This document shows positions 41,947-44,175 of a DNA stretch of 44,175 bases, piece after piece. The notes under the pieces were generated by a model. That model was given only the letters and a program-made list of their open reading frames with translations, had not been told where the DNA came from and made no database searches. Position 1 is the first letter of the stretch, and every line of letters starts with the position of its first letter. Source of the stretch: Peptococcaceae bacterium BRH_c4b. Its GTDB lineage: Bacteria > Bacillota > Desulfotomaculia > Desulfotomaculales > Desulfocucumaceae. The stretch lies in assembly GCA_000961595.1 (NCBI GenBank), contig LADO01000007.1:1-44175 (forward strand). Reading direction: 5' to 3'. Position numbers and translations under genes: made by a program.

Positions 41947-41977
41947 AGATGGGGTATTCCGGCAAGGTACCCCATCT
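41947..41977 (-). terminator. Hairpin downstream of pckA
   Basis: Perfect 10-bp arms 41947-41956 and 41968-41977. The minus-strand run after it is CTTCTAAA, only weakly U-rich. It lies 20 bp beyond the pckA stop. Confidence 0.6.
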
Positions 41978-41996
41978 CGTGGTAAATCCTTTACAG

Positions 41997-43748
41997 TTAA
42001 AATTCAAATCTTTTAATAAGAGAATCATATTCTTCTTTAATCTTGCCTGGCAACCTGTCAAATTTTCCAAGAAAATCCGCCAGGTCCTTGACCTCCTCTT
42101 TCCATGACTCCCTGTCGACATTTAGCAAGGTTTTCACCATGTCCCGGGAAACGCCCTCCAAACCGCTTATATCAATGTCATCAACCTCAGGTAAATAACC
42201 AATAGGAGTTTCTACAGCACCTACTTCGCCATTACAGCGGGAAAGTATCCAATTCAACACGCGGAGGTTTTCGCCGTACCCCGGCCAGAGAAATTCTCCC
42301 TTTTCACTGGTCCTAAACCAGTTTACATTGAATATCTTCGGAGGGTTGGGGGTCTTTTTGACCATCTTTAGCCAATGGTCAAAATAATCTCCCATATTGT
42401 AGCCGCAGAAAGGAAGCATGGCCATGGGGTCACGCCTGACAACCCCTACAGCGCCGGTTGCAGCCGCAGTGGTCTCTGAGGCCATCGTGGCACCGACGAA
42501 GACACCTTGTTCCCAGTTGAAGGACTGGTATACCAGCGGGGCAATCCTGGCGCGGCGGCCGCCAAACAAAATTGCACTTATAGGTACACCTTTGGGGTTT
42601 TCCCATGCGGGGGATATTGAGGGACACTGGCGGGCCGGCGCAGTAAACCGGGAGTTCGGGTGAGCGCCATTTTTACCGTTTCCGGGGGTCCAGGGATTAC
42701 CCATCCAATCGGTAGCGTACTCAGGAGGTTCAACGCGCATACCTTCCCACCATACGGTTTTCTCGGGTGTTAAAACTACATTTGTAAATATGGTGTTTTT
42801 TGTTGTGGTAAGCATGGCATTCGGATTGGATTTCATGTTTGTACCCGGCACTACACCAAAAAAGCCTGCCTCGGGATTCACTGCCCATAGCCTTCCGTCT
42901 TCACCTACCCGCATCCAGGCAATATCATCTCCAACAGTCCATGCCTTGTAACCTGACAGAGACTTTGGAGGAACCAGCATAGCCAGGTTGGTCTTTCCGC
43001 ATGCGCTTGGGAATGCAGCGGCAATATATGAAACTTCCCCTTTGGGGTTTTCTATACCCAATATAAGCATGTGTTCTGCCAACCAGCCTTCCTGCCTGCC
43101 CATATAGCTTGCCAGACGCAGCGAGAAACACTTTTTACCCAAAAGAACGTTTCCGCCGTACCCGGAACCAATGCTCCATATGGTATTATCTTCAGGAAAA
43201 TGGCAGATAAAGCGCTTTTCCGGATCCAGTTCGCCTTTCGAATGCAGGCCTTTAACAAAGTTACTTGAATCCGCAAGGTAGTCCATAGCGACTTTTCCCA
43301 TTCTGGTCATAATCCGCATATTAAGAACAACATAAATACTATCGGTAAGCTCTATTCCCACTTTACTGAAACCGGAAGCCGCGGGCCCCATCAGATAAGG
43401 TATCACATACATTGTTCTACCCTTCATTGAACCATCAAATAATTTACCAAGCTTTTCATAAGCTTCAGATGGAGCCATCCAGTTATTGGTAGGACCGGCA
43501 TCCTCTTTTTTTGATGTACAAATAAAGGTCAGATGCTCAACTCGGGCAACATCATTAATCGCTGTCCGATGATAAAGACCCCCTGGATATTTTTCTTGAT
43601 CTAACTCGATCATCTCTCCCGTCTTCAGAGCCTGTTTTGTTAATCCTTCTCTTTCTTCCTCAGAGCCGTCTAACCAGACAATATTGTCCGGTTTGGTAAG
43701 TTTGACCATTTCTTCAACCCATTGTTTTACCGCTCTGTTTGAATGCAT
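41997..43748 (-). CDS. pckA: Phosphoenolpyruvate carboxykinase (GTP)
   Basis: Interconverts oxaloacetate and PEP with GTP/GDP, for gluconeogenesis or, in some anaerobes, CO2 fixation with energy gain. The substrate-binding YGGNVLLGKK region, the P-loop FPSACGKTNLAM (near residue 250) and the metal-binding VGDDIAWM (near 275) are those of the GTP class and not of the ATP class. At 583 residues it is slightly short of the usual 590-620 but complete. ATG follows AGGTGG. It faces the min operon and is flanked by AT-rich DNA; its codons look more AT-rich than those of the genes to its left, by eye. No related metabolic gene is near. Confidence 0.95.
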   Translation of the reverse strand: MHSNRAVKQWVEEMVKLTKPDNIVWLDGSEEEREGLTKQALKTGEMIELDQEKYPGGLYHRTAINDVARVEHLTFICTSKKEDAGPTNNWMAPSEAYEKLGKLFDGSMKGRTMYVIPYLMGPAASGFSKVGIELTDSIYVVLNMRIMTRMGKVAMDYLADSSNFVKGLHSKGELDPEKRFICHFPEDNTIWSIGSGYGGNVLLGKKCFSLRLASYMGRQEGWLAEHMLILGIENPKGEVSYIAAAFPSACGKTNLAMLVPPKSLSGYKAWTVGDDIAWMRVGEDGRLWAVNPEAGFFGVVPGTNMKSNPNAMLTTTKNTIFTNVVLTPEKTVWWEGMRVEPPEYATDWMGNPWTPGNGKNGAHPNSRFTAPARQCPSISPAWENPKGVPISAILFGGRRARIAPLVYQSFNWEQGVFVGATMASETTAAATGAVGVVRRDPMAMLPFCGYNMGDYFDHWLKMVKKTPNPPKIFNVNWFRTSEKGEFLWPGYGENLRVLNWILSRCNGEVGAVETPIGYLPEVDDIDISGLEGVSRDMVKTLLNVDRESWKEEVKDLADFLGKFDRLPGKIKEEYDSLIKRFEF

Positions 43749-43785
43749 TTAACCACCACCTGAAATCATATATTCACTTTATAAT

Positions 43786-43813
43786 ATTATATAGATTAGA
43801 TTTGTTATTGAAA
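43786..43813 (-). promoter_or_regulatory. Likely sigma-A promoter of pckA
   Basis: On the minus strand: TTTCAA (43808-43813), 16-bp spacer, TATAAT (43786-43791), about 40 bp before the ATG. Confidence 0.5.
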
Positions 43814-43975
43814 TAGAAAAACTTGAAGTATACAAAATATTTATAAATGCAAAAGAATATATTAAACAGAATGCATAATACAATTCATTGACGAAAAACA
43901 GTATGGTATATATACAAGACGTTATTTTTTATAAAGATATGTGTTATACATAATAATACCTAGCAAATGAATACA

Positions 43976-44004
43976 AAATCCATGCATACGGTATGCATGG
44001 ATTT
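43976..44004. terminator. Strong palindrome, possible bidirectional terminator
   Basis: Arms 43976-43989 and 43991-44004 (AAATCCATGCATAC / GTATGCATGGATTT) are perfectly complementary around one G. It could end an unseen gene to the right or be an operator for pckA; no long T run follows. Confidence 0.5.
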
Positions 44005-44129
44005 ATAACAAATACCCTCAACTAATTTCAAAATAATCACACTATGTATTATAAAAACAATATGAGGGTTTTGTCTTGCAAAGGCTAGAAATACTATATA
44101 ATATTTTGCTTATTTTGTTACATGATTAT

Positions 44130-44175
44130 TCAACCGTCTCCGCTACAACATGGTTAAAGCCGGCGACATGATGAG
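44130..44175 (+). pseudogene. Start of a second, N-terminally cut minD copy (46 bp in window)
   Basis: Identical over all 46 bases to 41186-41231 inside minD. In the minD frame it reads FNRLRYNMVKAGDMM, but a TGA stands two codons upstream (44123-44125) and no start or SD precedes it, so this end cannot encode an intact MinD. The match runs to the window edge and probably continues. It is either a real tandem duplication or an assembly loop. Confidence 0.75.

Larger units (their letters stand above)
43749..44129. other. AT-rich non-coding stretch upstream of pckA
   Basis: About 380 bp, strongly AT-rich, with no credible gene. It holds the likely pckA promoter, a 14-bp-arm palindrome (43976-44004) and a weaker ACCCTCA/TGAGGGT pair (44013-44071). 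Confidence 0.7.

Overview
The window looks like a chromosomal segment of a Gram-positive, anaerobic, spore-forming bacterium, probably a Desulfotomaculum/Pelotomaculum-type member of the Peptococcaceae. The reasons are gene content and order (tig-clpP-clpX with lonB-lonA-ysxC; folC-DUF4321-maf-radC-mreBCD-mrdA-minCDE; polA-mutM-coaE), sporulation-type proteins (LonB, a DacF-like carboxypeptidase, a PdaB-like deacetylase), a T-box leader on valS, an oxygen-sensitive Hcp, many GTG/TTG starts behind strong GGAGGT-type Shine-Dalgarno (SD) sequences, and moderately GC-rich genes with AT-rich flanks. The genus is an inference; no 16S gene is present.

Layout. 1-292: AT-rich edge with the 3' end of an unknown gene and a terminator. 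293-6390 (minus): polA, mutM, coaE, a lytic transglycosylase and an ADP-ribosylglycohydrolase, with two terminators after mutM. 6728-10853 (plus): an S41 protease, a protein with a TFIIB/cyclin-like C-terminus, a DedA protein and a PAP2 phosphatase. 10881-15180: a TVP38-like protein, a PdaB-like deacetylase, a DacF-like carboxypeptidase, tRNA-Val(GAC), two small conserved or hypothetical proteins and a stand-alone biotin carrier. 15440-26817: a protein quality-control region (tig, clpP, clpX, lonB, lonA, ysxC) interrupted between clpX and lonB by an rrf2-hcp nitrosative/redox-stress cassette. 26985-31432: an orphan solute-binding protein and T-box-controlled valS. 31604-41773: folC, DUF4321, maf, radC and the cell-shape/division genes mreBCD, mrdA and minCDE. 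41997-43748 (minus): GTP-type PEP carboxykinase in a more AT-rich setting, then an AT-rich gap and a 46-bp exact copy of an internal piece of minD at the right edge.

The main unexplained structure is intergenic. One repeat family (A) forms a GGGGACA...TGTCCCC hairpin, occurs at four loci with different internal copy number, and flanks the rrf2-hcp cassette on both sides. A second family (B, about 135 bp, three hairpins) occurs twice, and one B copy carries a family-A element inside it. Other points are a possible riboswitch-like leader before tig, a MinC lacking the usual N-terminal domain, long disordered tails on both MreC and PBP2, and the minD re-entry at the window end, which is either a tandem duplication or an assembly loop. 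I found no CRISPR array, phage, toxin-antitoxin pair or intact transposase.
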